Positions 34,547-43,571 are shown, numbered from the stretch's first letter. The stretch: 52,432 nt of DNA from Desulfobacteraceae bacterium (GCA_011390755.1 JAABRU010000026.1:1-52432); one strand, 5' to 3'. Numbers and translations: made by a program. The notes: generated by a model from the sequence alone, not told the origin.

Positions 34547-37318
34547 ATGAAACGGAATCCATTATTATATATTTTTCTGATTTGTTTTTTTCTGCTGCCG
34601 TTCCGGGTATGGGCGGACGCAGTGGGACATATCGTAAAAGTGGAAGGCAGTGCGGATATAAGCCGCGACGGTCAGCCTGCGGAAACCGCCGTTCAGAATA
34701 TGCCGGTGTACAAGGGGGATATTATCCGGACAAAAAGTAAATCCGGGACAGAAATCCGTTTTACAGACGACAGTATTATTCAGATCGGTGAAAATGCCCG
34801 CATTCAGATTTCGGAATACCTGTTTAAGGAAAAAACAGTTCAGGCCGGTATTACACTTTTCCGGGGGAAAATACGCAGCATTGTCAATAAAACCAGAAAA
34901 CTGTTCGGACTTTCCGGGACAAACCGCTTTGAAGTCCGCACGGAAACGGCTGTTGTGGGGGTAAGAGGGACTGATTTTATCAGCTATCATCAGGACGGCA
35001 TCAGCGGAGCTGTTTTTATTGAAGGAAAGGGATACTGCTACAGTCTCCGCAAACCGGAACTGATCCGGGAAATAATCGCAGGTCAGGCCATGACCGTGAG
35101 TAATGCCTACACACCGCCGGTGATCCGGACGGCCAGTGACAAGGAAATTCAGGAAAATCTGAAAGATACCTTTCTTCCGGATGCAGAAAAAAGGGACGGG
35201 CATTCAGATGCGGATCAGGCAGACGATGTCAGACCGGGGCAAAAGGATCATGGAAAACCCGTAAATGAAAAAGAAACAGGAGAACAGGTATCTTTCCCCG
35301 AAAGACCGCATGATTCCCGTACTGATGAGCCGGAAAGGGAAGACAGTGCTGATGTATTTATACATAAAGGTGCTGAACCCGCCGAACCGGGGGGAAAAAA
35401 AGCCGAAGGGGAATTTATCATGGCAGACAGTCCCTCCGTGAATGATAGGGAAGCTGCCGGAGATATGAGGGAGGCAGGTGGAGAAATGATACTTTCCGGA
35501 GAAGGGCTGCCTCTGAGGGAAAATAATAATCAGGATATGTTTTTTGCAGAAGATATGGCCGGACCGGACCGGGATACAGGGCCTGCGGAGGGGGAGAATG
35601 CTGTATATGATTTCAGACAGGAATCCGACTTCAGTGAAATGCTTCCCCCGCACGGGGGAGAAACCTTGTTTCCTCAAAACAAAGTATCCGGTCTGTGGGA
35701 TATGGAAGAAGGCCCGGATATAGAGGAAGGTACGCGCTATGAAGAATCCCGCAATGCGGATATTCTGGATATTTTTCTCAATCCCAATAAAACAGATAAT
35801 CTGAGAGAGCCGCCGGGGCCGGATGATTCTGATCCGGGTGAGGATGAGTCTCCGGCATATACGCCGGCATATGAAGATGAAGATTCAGACAGTGCGGAAT
35901 CTCCTCCGGATTCGGGGCAGGATGATCCGGAACCTGCCCCGGATATCTCCCCATCCGCCTATTACAGTGATCTGTTTGCAATACTCTTATCCGCTGCCCT
36001 GGAAAGTAACGGCAGCTGCCTGCTGTCCGAAAACGGATATATCGAAGGGGAAATGAAGGCTTCCGGTACATTATGGTCTGCCGGGCCGGATGAACCTTTG
36101 GAATTTGGTATGCAGGGAATATTTCATGAAGCCGGGGAAATACCCGGATATACATCCGCATGGGCCGTAAAAAAATTTTACAGTGAAAAACCGTCCGATG
36201 AGTCCTCTGTTAGCGCAGACAGGGGCATGTATGCCGGTTTCATGGCCGGGCTTCGGATAGAAAATATTCTGAAAGGCAGTCTGTTGGGACTTTTTACCGA
36301 TCCCCTGGGAAACAGGGGGATTCTCAAAGGCACGGCTGCCGGAGCATTATACACCGGAGCAGATGAATTCGGGAATGAAAACCTTTTTTTTAACGGAGCC
36401 GGACAGATGTATCCGGTATATCTGCCCGGAACCCTGCTTTCATCGGAAAATGCGGAACTCCGCAATGACGAAGTCTGGCTGACATATCTTCCGGAAGAAA
36501 GACCCGAGGGAAAATTTATTTCATCCCAAAACGGAATCGAACTGCATGATGTCTATTTCCGGAATATGCGTTTTGACGGGGAAAAATGGGATATTTCTTT
36601 TGTTTCCGCAAGCGGCGGATATTCGGGTGAAAAACCGGGAACCGCCTGGCGACTTCCTTTGGAAGACAGGGATCGTCAGCAGTATTGGACCCGCGATTAT
36701 TCAGACATCAGCAATCAGGAAGGAATCATTCACGGCCCGGTCAGGGCTGCCTGGATTGATTTTGAACAGGCACTCACCGGTATCGGTGCCGGTGAATTTG
36801 CAGGAACATTTGATCCTGCTGCCCATACCTGGCAGGCCGTGGAAATGTGGACCCGTATGGAAACAGCCGCTTTTCTGAATATGACCGCCACGCAGGCGGG
36901 AAGGGAAAAACTCCGGGAGTTGAATATTCCGGCAGTGGAAATCGGAAAAACGGATCTTTCCGGGAACAGTAACGCGCTCAGCGTAATGATGAGAGATGTA
37001 ACTTTTTTCAGCTATTCCACCGGAGATCCGGCCCGGATCTGGGCAACGGAAAGTGTGGAAGGAAATTTCCGGGCAGTTCCCCAGACCGGGCATTCGGTGA
37101 ATCTGAGCGGCCGCGGGCTGAATGCGGTTTTTGAAGTCATGAAATGGGACAGTCAGAAATGGGGAGCCGCTGTCAGGGGAGCCGGTTCTGTCCTGCGGAC
37201 GGATATACCGGGAACATCGGATATATCCTTTACCGGTAATGCGGCAGGAGGATATACCGGAACGGAAAGCGGGGTTTTCCGGGGAACAGCCGGCGGGGTG
37301 GCAAATCCGAAACCCTGA
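34547..37318 (+). CDS. Large exported FecR-domain protein
   Basis: 923 residues from the ATG at 34547 (AAAGGGG upstream). Signal peptide about 1-25. The FecR domain (about 28-170) shows VYKGDIIRTKSKSGTEIRF, DDSIIQIGENARIQI and TAVVGVRGTDF. A long acidic, low-complexity linker (about 190-455, rich in D, E, P, G) leads to a C-terminal region (about 460-923) of beta-rich sequence with internal resemblance between segments, without a family I recognise. FecR domains usually work at the cell surface in sensing or polymer binding. The TPR-barrel gene 295 nt upstream is a likely functional partner. It ends 7 nt from the convergent transporter relic. Confidence 0.75.
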   Translation: MKRNPLLYIFLICFFLLPFRVWADAVGHIVKVEGSADISRDGQPAETAVQNMPVYKGDIIRTKSKSGTEIRFTDDSIIQIGENARIQISEYLFKEKTVQAGITLFRGKIRSIVNKTRKLFGLSGTNRFEVRTETAVVGVRGTDFISYHQDGISGAVFIEGKGYCYSLRKPELIREIIAGQAMTVSNAYTPPVIRTASDKEIQENLKDTFLPDAEKRDGHSDADQADDVRPGQKDHGKPVNEKETGEQVSFPERPHDSRTDEPEREDSADVFIHKGAEPAEPGGKKAEGEFIMADSPSVNDREAAGDMREAGGEMILSGEGLPLRENNNQDMFFAEDMAGPDRDTGPAEGENAVYDFRQESDFSEMLPPHGGETLFPQNKVSGLWDMEEGPDIEEGTRYEESRNADILDIFLNPNKTDNLREPPGPDDSDPGEDESPAYTPAYEDEDSDSAESPPDSGQDDPEPAPDISPSAYYSDLFAILLSAALESNGSCLLSENGYIEGEMKASGTLWSAGPDEPLEFGMQGIFHEAGEIPGYTSAWAVKKFYSEKPSDESSVSADRGMYAGFMAGLRIENILKGSLLGLFTDPLGNRGILKGTAAGALYTGADEFGNENLFFNGAGQMYPVYLPGTLLSSENAELRNDEVWLTYLPEERPEGKFISSQNGIELHDVYFRNMRFDGEKWDISFVSASGGYSGEKPGTAWRLPLEDRDRQQYWTRDYSDISNQEGIIHGPVRAAWIDFEQALTGIGAGEFAGTFDPAAHTWQAVEMWTRMETAAFLNMTATQAGREKLRELNIPAVEIGKTDLSGNSNALSVMMRDVTFFSYSTGDPARIWATESVEGNFRAVPQTGHSVNLSGRGLNAVFEVMKWDSQKWGAAVRGAGSVLRTDIPGTSDISFTGNAAGGYTGTESGVFRGTAGGVANPKP

Positions 37319-37325
37319 CAGCCAC

Positions 37326-38228
37326 TCAGTTGGATATGCTGCTGACAAATTTTCGGACCATCAGGCGGTAATCTTCCTTCAGAATCATCACCAGAAGGAT
37401 CCATACAGCACAGATACAGACGGTAAACCATCCCAGCCCCTGCAGGCTGACCGTAAAAGGCAGCCAGTGGGTGACCAGGAGAATCAGCAGGGAACCGAAG
37501 ACCTTGAATATCTGGTAATCCACCAGGGGGGAGGCCAGCTGTGCGAGCAGCAGGATAACAGTTATCAGCAGCAGATATCTGCTTTTACTGAAAACCTTCC
37601 ATCCGTTCTCCTGCGGGTCCGCCTGAAAAAGCAGGGGCGTATTCACCTCGCAGTAAAGACCGAATTTCCCCATAATCCAGGTCAGGTCAAAGGTGAGCAG
37701 GATAATGACACAGGTTACGGGCAGCAGATCAGGTGTCTGCAGATGGGTGTGGCGGAGAAGCATGGCCGAAGTCCATCCGCCCACAACCCCGCCCGGAGGG
37801 CCGCCGATACCGACGATACTGTACCAGCGTCTGCCTTCTTCGGTATCATAGACGGAATTGGTCAGACTCCAGAACTGTTCCACCAGAACCACACCGATGA
37901 TGTCCACAAAAATATAGAAGGCAACAGCAATAAAGCGGCTTTCTTTCAGAAGCATGAAGCGGAAAAAAAGCAGCAGGAAAATAACGGCCATACAGGTTCC
38001 CATTACCACATAAAAACGGCTCAGATATGCCACCATCCGGTTATATAGTTTTTCAGATAATTAATTGCATAAAATGGTGTTTTTATCTATTTGAAATTAT
38101 GGCGAAAACCATTTTGAAAAACTGCAATTATTTTTCTGAAAATCTATAGACCGGAATAAATATGATCATGGAGATGGCCGTCCCGATCCAGACAAAGGGC
38201 AGTTGCTCCGCTCCCATCAGATCAATGA
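37326..38228 (-). pseudogene. ADP/ATP-translocase-like (Npt1/MFS) transporter gene split by a MITE
   Basis: The 3' part (37326-38045) encodes several hydrophobic segments with EQFWSLTNSVYDTEEGRRW and GIGGPPGGVVGGW, the signature of the NTP/NDP-exchange or Npt1-like MFS family. The 5' part (38147 to about 38228) encodes LMGAEQLPFVWIGTAISMII then FIPVY. Between them lies a 101-bp element flanked by TA. Deleting the element and one TA joins FIPVY to NRMVAYLSRF in frame, as the family expects. The start of the gene beyond about 38228 is also lost. The surviving 236-residue ORF could start at an internal ATG, but as half a transporter it is unlikely to work. Confidence 0.8.
38046..38146. mobile_element. 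101-bp AT-rich MITE inside the transporter gene, TA target duplication
   Basis: Ends TAGTTTTTCAGATAATTAA ... TTTTCTGAAAATCTA. The 24-bp terminal inverted repeats match at 21 positions. TA lies on both sides (38044-38045 and 38147-38148), as with IS630/mariner-type MITEs. A partial terminus of the same kind (TAGGTTTTCAGATAATTAA) lies at 48249-48267. No transposase is encoded. Confidence 0.8.
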
Positions 38229-38401
38229 AAGATGAAACGGGGCAGTTATTTTTTGCTGAGTGCCTTATCACACTGGATTTCAGCGATCCGCTCATCAAAC
38301 ACCTGTACTGGAAAAACCTGCTGAAAAAAAGCCCGGACGGAATGCAGTTAATCTGGAGATGCGGACTGCTGCGGGAAATCGGGCTGAGAATTCTGGGCTG
38401 A
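38228..38401 (+). pseudogene. 3' fragment of an unrecognised gene
   Basis: Frame continues to a TGA at 38399 and could encode about 57 residues (TGQLFFAECLITLDFSDPLI ... GLLREIGLRILG). It abuts the point where homology to the transporter 5' part stops, on the opposite strand, and looks like the C-terminus of some protein rather than a complete gene. Family not recognised. Confidence 0.3.
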
Positions 38402-38406
38402 TGGAT

Positions 38407-38440
38407 TGTCTGAACCGGGATTTTCAGGATGAAGGGATTT
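38407..38440 (+). repeat. Degenerate palindrome A half-copy
   Basis: GTCTGAACCGGGATTTTCAG followed by GATGAAGGGATTTACC, just before an antitoxin/PIN pair. Confidence 0.55.
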
Positions 38441-38504
38441 ACCATGATTTTTTATGTCAATAAACAGCCTGAGCACAAGGTAAAATACAATTTCAGGAGG
38501 AATC

Positions 38505-38717
38505 ATGCAGGCCTATAAAATAGAAAAAACAATAAAAGAAAACGGGCAACTGGTTTTAAACGGCCTGCCTTTTATGGCGGATGAACAGGTTGAAATCATT
38601 ATTTTGCAGAAACCGAAAACAAAAAAGAAGAATCCCTACCCGTTAAAAGGCAAACTCATTACATATGAATCTCCGTTTGAACCGGTTGCTCTTGAAGATT
38701 GGGAAGTGCTGAAATGA
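38505..38717 (+). CDS. Putative antitoxin upstream of a PIN toxin
   Basis: 70 residues with AGGAGG before the ATG. The N-terminus (YKIEKTIKENGQLVLNGLPF) looks like a short swapped-hairpin/AbrB-like strand pair, and the C-terminus is the likely toxin-binding tail. Its stop overlaps the PIN gene start (ATGA). The antitoxin role is inferred from position and size. Confidence 0.7.
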   Translation: MQAYKIEKTIKENGQLVLNGLPFMADEQVEIIILQKPKTKKKNPYPLKGKLITYESPFEPVALEDWEVLK

Positions 38718-39124
38718 TTCTTCTGGATACGCATATCTGGCTATGGTGGATTGACCAGAATAAGAAACTGAAAAACTGGCAAAGAAATCTGATTGAAATA
38801 AATCAGGATATTGGATTGGGTGTCAGTATTTTCTCATGTTGGGAAGTTGCAAAACTGGTAGAGCATGGAAGAATCACTTTTGGATGCGGCATTGATGAAT
38901 GGATGGAAAATGCCTTGGCGTATGATGGAATACAATTGATAGATTTGACACCTCAAATTGTTATTGATTCCACCTGTCTTCCGGGGAATTTTCATAAAGA
39001 TCCGGCAGATCAGATTATTGTTGCAACAGCAAGGTGTTATGATATTCCACTTCTGACTTCAGATGAAAAAATCCTTGCCTATCAGTATGTAAAATTATGT
39101 AAAGAAAACAGTGTGTCTGCCTGA
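38714..39124 (+). CDS. VapC-like PIN-domain toxin
   Basis: 136 residues from the ATG overlapping the antitoxin stop, starting MILLDTHIWLWWID; an upstream start at 38699 lies inside the antitoxin gene and is less likely. PIN motifs are present: LLDTHIWLWW with the first Asp, SIFSCWEVAKL with the central Glu, DPADQIIVATA, and LLTSDEKIL with the last acidic residue. Expected RNase toxin of a VapBC-type pair. Confidence 0.88.
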   Translation: MILLDTHIWLWWIDQNKKLKNWQRNLIEINQDIGLGVSIFSCWEVAKLVEHGRITFGCGIDEWMENALAYDGIQLIDLTPQIVIDSTCLPGNFHKDPADQIIVATARCYDIPLLTSDEKILAYQYVKLCKENSVSA

Positions 39125-39426
39125 ACCATACTTCGGCAGGCTCAGTAACCATGATTCTCAGGATGAAGGGATTTACCATGATTTTGCCAATGATTAACCC
39201 TACAACGTCACTTAGCCATGTCTCATAAAATTTGCGTATTCCAAAGGATTTTATGAGATATAAATCTGTGCAGAACAGACTGACAGAAATGATTGCCGGA
39301 TATAATCTCATAAATATGCTTTGTTACAGATTATTATCCTGTAATCAGTTCCGGATTTGCCAAATTATTCCGGAATATGTCTAAGTGACGTTGTAGGGTT
39401 AATCCTGAGAATCCGGATTCAGACAG
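39114..39426. repeat. Palindrome A copy interrupted by a MITE
   Basis: Left part GTCTGCCTGAACC ... ATTCTCAGGATGAAGGG at 39114-39193, right part TCCTGAGAATCCGGATTCAG at 39403-39422. The 209-bp element 39194-39402 sits between the two halves, so the A copy was the target. Confidence 0.65.
39194..39402. mobile_element. 209-bp MITE-like element with 22-bp terminal inverted repeats
   Basis: Perfect 22-bp inverted repeats including CCCTACAACGTCACTTAG, bounded by TTAA at each end. The interior holds a TCTCATAAAAT/ATTTTATGAGA hairpin at about 39220-39260. No coding capacity. The TTAA ends leave the exact target duplication (TA or TTAA) open. Confidence 0.75.
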
Positions 39427-39484
39427 GATGTGCCGGATTAATCAAAACGCAATTTTTAAAATAAAGATGCAGGAGGAATAAAAA

Positions 39485-39693
39485 ATGGAAAACATCATAA
39501 CAGAAAAAAAGTATCTGATATGACACTGAGCGAACTGCGTAATTTTATCATCAGGACGATTTATGAAGTTTCCGATCCTGATTCCGGACTTGAACTGCGA
39601 CCGGAAATTGAAGAAGAACTGCAAAATTCTCTTGTATCGAAAGTAAGAATATCAGCAGATGAAGCCGCAAAAAAACTGGGGGTTGAATGGTAG
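39485..39693 (+). pseudogene. Small antitoxin-like gene frameshifted in a poly-A run
   Basis: AGGAGG precedes the ATG at 39485, but the frame stops after 12 codons. Adding one A to the seven-A run at 39504-39510 gives a continuous protein of about 69 residues: MENIITEKKVSDMTLSELRN then FIIRTIYEVSDPDSGLELRP, ending KLGVEW. The product has the size and helical pattern of antitoxins found with RelE/PIN toxins. Either it is broken, phase-variable, or a sequencing error at the homopolymer. Confidence 0.65.
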
Positions 39694-39904
39694 AGCATAA
39701 ACTTGAATATGCTGAAAATGTGGAAGAATTGCTGAAAAACATCAGCGGGCACTGTGGCCCTGTGAATTCTGTATGCTTTTCTCCGGACGGCAAAACGCTG
39801 GCTTCCGGGTCAGATGACAAGACCGTGCGTCTGAAAAGTCCGTTCTTGCCGGGCATACGGCTTCTGTCAACAGTGTGAGTTTTTCCCCGAACGGAAATAC
39901 CATA
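39687..39904 (+). pseudogene. Chimeric relic ending in WD40 repeats
   Basis: An ATG overlapping the previous gene's end starts [20 protein letters not shown], then the frame reads [20 protein letters not shown] and GSDDKTVRL, a clear WD40 blade. The next blade ([17 protein letters not shown]) follows in another frame, and the WD-loop between them is missing. This looks like a toxin-gene start fused to the debris of a WD40 protein. Not functional as a propeller. Confidence 0.65.
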
Positions 39905-39907
39905 GCT

Positions 39908-40045
39908 TTTCTCGTTTCCAAGCTCCTGCCTGGAAACGCAATTGTCCGGAAGCTCTGCTTCCCATTCCTGCGGAATATATGATCGTTAAAAAGGAAGCGG
40001 AGCTACCTGCCCATTTATGTTCCCAAGCGGAGCTTGGGAACAAGG
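39908..40045. repeat. GGAAGC(A/G)GAGCTTCC / CCAAGC-GGAGCTTGG type repeat
   Basis: Contains TTTCCAAGCTCCTGCCTGGAAACG, GGAAGCTCTGCTTCC and TTCCCAAGCGGAGCTTGGGA: short palindromes of a widely scattered intergenic repeat type. Confidence 0.55.
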
Positions 40046-40059
40046 GTTTTCCTTATTTT

Positions 40060-41250
40060 TCACACCATCCGCATAATCTCCCCGAACATCTTCTCTAATT
40101 TCTTCGCCGACACTTTCACCGGGGTTTTCAGTTCCTGTGCGAATACGGATACCTTGTATTCCTCCAGCAGCCAGAAAAATTCTTCCACGCTCTTTCTTTT
40201 TTCATCACTGACATTGGGGGAGAGTTCCTTCAGCAGTTTCTGCAACCTGTCTGTGTGGATTTTCACTTCCGCTGCTTTGTTCTGATCTTTATCAAAACTG
40301 TGCATGGCCCGTTCCGCCCGGATGCGGATGGCACGGATATAGCGTTCCAGGTGGTTCAGACGATCATCCGTGTATAATGCGGTGAAATGTTCGGGAACCA
40401 GGTTGGTCAGGCTGTCCCGCTGCATGGCGAGGAACTGTATGATGACCCTGTTGCTGCGGTTGGCATTTTCCAGATCATAAAGTCCTGTCCGGCATTCATG
40501 GTATGCTGTGATGATCCGGACGACGGACTGCAGTTTTTCCTTTCCTTTCTCCGCGATGATCGGTTCTGCCTCTGCCGCATGGGCTGCAAAGGCTTCGGGA
40601 CTGCGGATGTCCCGGCTGAACAAATCCTGCAGAATGCTTTCGTATATCTCTTTTTCCAGGGTCTTGGAGCCGCCGAAATAGCGCGCGGCCAGTGACGCAT
40701 CTTTGGGCAGTTTCAACCGGTGCAGCAGCATCCGCAGTTCCCTGGCAAAGTGAAAGGAAAAAAGCCGTACCATGCCTTCTTTGTGGGATTTCAGTGCTTC
40801 CCCCCGATCCCGGAAAAGGCGCAGGGCCAGATCATCCCCCTCGGTTTTCAGGCCGGGATAGGCCGTCCATTTTTCCTTTTTCGCCCCCTGTAATGTCAGG
40901 GTTTCCGGCAGTTCCCCGAAATCCCATTGCCTGATTCCGCTGCGTTCCCATTTCTGCCGGGAGATGCTGAAATGATCCGGGTTGATGTCCGGAGCGGCTC
41001 CCTGTACCAATATGGAAGGATCTCTCCAATCCACGGATTCCGGCAGTTCCCCTGTTCTTCCAGAATCAGGGAAATCTGCTAATGAATATCCCGCCATTCC
41101 CGCATTTTCCGGAAGGAAAGAAATTTTTTGCAGATTTTCAGCATGTTACTGACTGATCCGGCTTCTTTCCAGTGATCGTGATACATCTTCCAGATATTGA
41201 GCAGGGCCATAAAATCCGAATCCGCGGCTTTCTGCTTTTCCGCGGGCCGT
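40060..41250 (-). pseudogene. hrpA: Broken duplicate of the 3' end of an hrpA-type helicase gene
   Basis: The 345-residue open frame (40060-41097) is the DUF3418 C-terminal region of HrpA-type ATP-dependent RNA helicases (GMVRLFSFHFARELRML, ENANRSNRVIIQFL, WLLEEYKVSVFAQELKTPVK). Homology continues upstream in another frame to about 41250 ([32 protein letters not shown]), followed by an in-frame TAG and a frameshift. The helicase motor domains are absent. The last 127 nt (40060-40186) are identical to 52306-52432 at the window end, so this is a recent partial duplicate. Confidence 0.85.
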
Positions 41251-41269
41251 TTCCCTGGTTAAAAATCGG

Positions 41270-41300
41270 GAAACAGGATTTTTTCAAAAAATCCTGTTTC
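41270..41300. repeat. Long perfect hairpin at the end of the hrpA relic
   Basis: GAAACAGGATTTTTT and AAAAAATCCTGTTTC form a 15-bp inverted repeat around one C. It marks the edge of the duplicated segment. Confidence 0.7.
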
Positions 41301-41535
41301 TGTGGTACGTTGTGAATCACATCATATTTTTTATGTGATCCGGGTCACAGACATAATTTCCATATTCGCTTACTCTGCAATCAAAAAGAGGGGAAAACAA
41401 GGTGAGAGTTTTTCAGTTCCTGTCTTTTCAGGAATAAAAACAAAGGAGGTGAGTAGGCAGTTATTAAAACGTATGCAGCAGCATCTTTGTTTCATTCATT
41501 TTTATCAACCATCATTTTTTGGAAAGGAGAAAATC

Positions 41536-42864
41536 ATGAAAAAACTGCTGACAATTATTATGACAACATTGATTCTTTTCACTGCTTCCGGCTCACAGGC
41601 CGGAACTGAACTTACCCCAACCATCATCACCCCCGGCATCACTTATCCGGGGGATGAATTCGGAATTATTGTGGATATGGCAGATAATGTTGCTATCGTC
41701 GGTACGCTGAGTGAAAACGGCAAGGCTTTTGTATTTGAAAATGAAAATAATGTCTGGACGGAAAAAGCTGTACTGACACCAAGCAATGGAAATATGTATC
41801 TTTTTGGCGAGCATGTTGCTGTATCTGATAATTTTGCAGTGGTATCAGGTAAATACGAAGGTGGTTATGAAAGCGTTTATATTTATCAGAAAGCGGAAAA
41901 CGGTTGGGCTGATATGAATGAAACCCAGATTTTATCCATATATCAACCCGAATATGAAGAAGTATATGTTACTGACCTTGCAATTCATTCCGGCACGCTT
42001 GTTGTATGCTGGCAAATATCAGTTCAGGGAGTAAATCTGAATCCGGTACAAATCTATAACTATAAAGAAAACCAATGGATTTTAAGTAAAACAATTGTTC
42101 TGCCGGAATACAGAAACTTTGCCGATATTTATGAAGACAGAGTCATCATCGGTTCCCACCATTCCGGCGCACTGGTTTACAGAAAAGATGCAAATGGGAA
42201 ATGGGAAGAGGAAGTCCGGTTATTTGCTGATGATATGGAATCAACAGAATTCTTCGGCAGAGATGTCGCCATAACAGACGGTTTTGCGATTGTCGGGGAT
42301 AACGGAACATCTTCCGCATATATCTTTGAATACGACGGAATCAATTGGATTCAGAAACAGAAATTAACTGAATCTGATCCATATGGCGAAGCTGCCTATT
42401 ATGGACTGTCGCTTGATATTACAGAAAAATATGCTTTGGTCGGTTCTCTCGGATACAAAGAAAACTTTGATCTCTTATTCTGCGGAGCTGCTTTCCTGTA
42501 TAAACGTAATGAAAACAATATATTTGAAAAAGTTGATAAATTTCTTGCTCCCATACCCCAATATTTTGGAACTTTCGGCAGATCAGTTGCCCTTTCAGAA
42601 GATCATATGATTATCGGGCATCCGGAAGATCATACTTCAGCACCCGAAGGTTCCGCTGTCATCTTCAACCTCTATTCCCTCGGTGACATTGACAGAGACG
42701 GAGACGTGGATAAATGCGATCTTGCCATACTCAAAACTTATCTGAACCATTCTGCAAGTGAATGCCCGGAATGCGATCATGACGGGGACGGCATGATAAC
42801 GATCCAGGATGCAAGAAAACAGGTTCTGCAACCATGCACATATCCAAACTGTGAATGCCGGTAA
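41536..42864 (+). CDS. Secreted FG-GAP/beta-propeller protein with C-terminal dockerin-like EF hands
   Basis: 442 residues from the ATG at 41536 (AAAGGAG upstream). Signal peptide about 1-23. Repeats of the VAIVGTLSENGKAFVFEN and FAIVGDNGTSSAYIFEYDG type (about 40-375) are FG-GAP-like blades of an integrin-type propeller. The C-terminus (about 378-442) carries two EF-hand loops, DIDRDGDVDKCD and DHDGDGMITIQD, and four Cys near the end. A calcium-dependent extracellular protein, possibly docking to cohesin-like partners such as the next gene's product. Confidence 0.8.
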   Translation: MKKLLTIIMTTLILFTASGSQAGTELTPTIITPGITYPGDEFGIIVDMADNVAIVGTLSENGKAFVFENENNVWTEKAVLTPSNGNMYLFGEHVAVSDNFAVVSGKYEGGYESVYIYQKAENGWADMNETQILSIYQPEYEEVYVTDLAIHSGTLVVCWQISVQGVNLNPVQIYNYKENQWILSKTIVLPEYRNFADIYEDRVIIGSHHSGALVYRKDANGKWEEEVRLFADDMESTEFFGRDVAITDGFAIVGDNGTSSAYIFEYDGINWIQKQKLTESDPYGEAAYYGLSLDITEKYALVGSLGYKENFDLLFCGAAFLYKRNENNIFEKVDKFLAPIPQYFGTFGRSVALSEDHMIIGHPEDHTSAPEGSAVIFNLYSLGDIDRDGDVDKCDLAILKTYLNHSASECPECDHDGDGMITIQDARKQVLQPCTYPNCECR

Positions 42865-42900
42865 ACCGGCACAGTTCAGTGAAAAACTGAAGGTTACACG

Positions 42901-42921
42901 GGACGGTGTATCACACCGTCC
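42901..42921 (+). repeat. GGACGGTG-TATCA-CACCGTCC hairpin between genes
   Basis: 8-bp perfect stem with a 5-nt loop, 36 nt after the stop of the propeller gene, followed by TATTTATAAA. May act as a weak terminator or a stabilising mRNA end; the T-run is poor. Confidence 0.5.
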
Positions 42922-42962
42922 TATTTATAAAAAACACCAAATATAAAACAGGAGAAATTATC

Positions 42963-43571
42963 ATGAAAAAAATCAGTATCATTACCCTTATTGTACTCGG
43001 TCTCAGCACATTCATCTTCACGCAGGCATGGGCTGTGTCTCTGTCCCTCAACCCCCTGGCTTCTCAAATTGAAATCGGCGGAACCGCAGGAATCGAACTT
43101 CTTGTGTCCGGACTGGAAAATGACGATCTCAGCGCCTTTGATCTCGGTGTAACCTATGACACTTCTGTATTTTTCTTTGATTACTATGTTTTCGAAGACG
43201 GACTCGGAAACATTGCAGCAGGCGGCGAAGCCGAAGACTGGAGCGATGGAGATATTGGAAACGGCACTGTCCATCTTGCCGAACTTTCCTGGCTGTGGGA
43301 TCTGGATTTTCAGGCAGACAGTTTTACTCTGGCCACCCTTTACTTCAGCGGCACAAATGAAGGAACCGGCGTTTTCGGTTTTTCCAATGCGGAACTCAGC
43401 GATGCTTTCGGCGATTCACTTACGGCAGGTCTTCACAGTACTGAAATTGATGTAAATCAGCCCGTTCCCGAACCGGCCACCATGCTGCTTCTGGGCTTCG
43501 GGCTTACGGGAATCGGGTGTATGAACAGAAAACGTAAGGGCGAAAAATCTTTAGTCCCTGCAAAAGGATAA
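42963..43571 (+). CDS. Cohesin-like PEP-CTERM protein
   Basis: 202 residues from the ATG at 42963 (AGGAGA upstream). Signal peptide about 1-26. The body (about 27-170) has a cohesin-like pattern: SLNPLASQIEIGGTAGIELL, LSAFDLGVTYDTSVFFF, TLATLYFSGTNEGTGVFGF. The C-terminus is a PEP-CTERM sorting tag: VPEPATMLLLGFG, a hydrophobic stretch and basic NRKRK. Such proteins are exported, cleaved and anchored by exosortase systems; no exosortase gene lies in this window. The neighbouring dockerin-like propeller gene is a plausible binding partner. Confidence 0.8.
   Translation: MKKISIITLIVLGLSTFIFTQAWAVSLSLNPLASQIEIGGTAGIELLVSGLENDDLSAFDLGVTYDTSVFFFDYYVFEDGLGNIAAGGEAEDWSDGDIGNGTVHLAELSWLWDLDFQADSFTLATLYFSGTNEGTGVFGFSNAELSDAFGDSLTAGLHSTEIDVNQPVPEPATMLLLGFGLTGIGCMNRKRKGEKSLVPAKG

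Noticed and set aside
37239..38048. 269-codon plus-strand frame opposite the transporter
   Set aside because: Its composition (Q/H/P rich) is that of an antisense shadow, and the minus strand encodes clear transmembrane family motifs.
41302..41535. Longer N-terminus for the FG-GAP protein
   Set aside because: The upstream extension lacks a start with a ribosome binding site, while the ATG at 41536 has AAAGGAG and begins a proper signal peptide.
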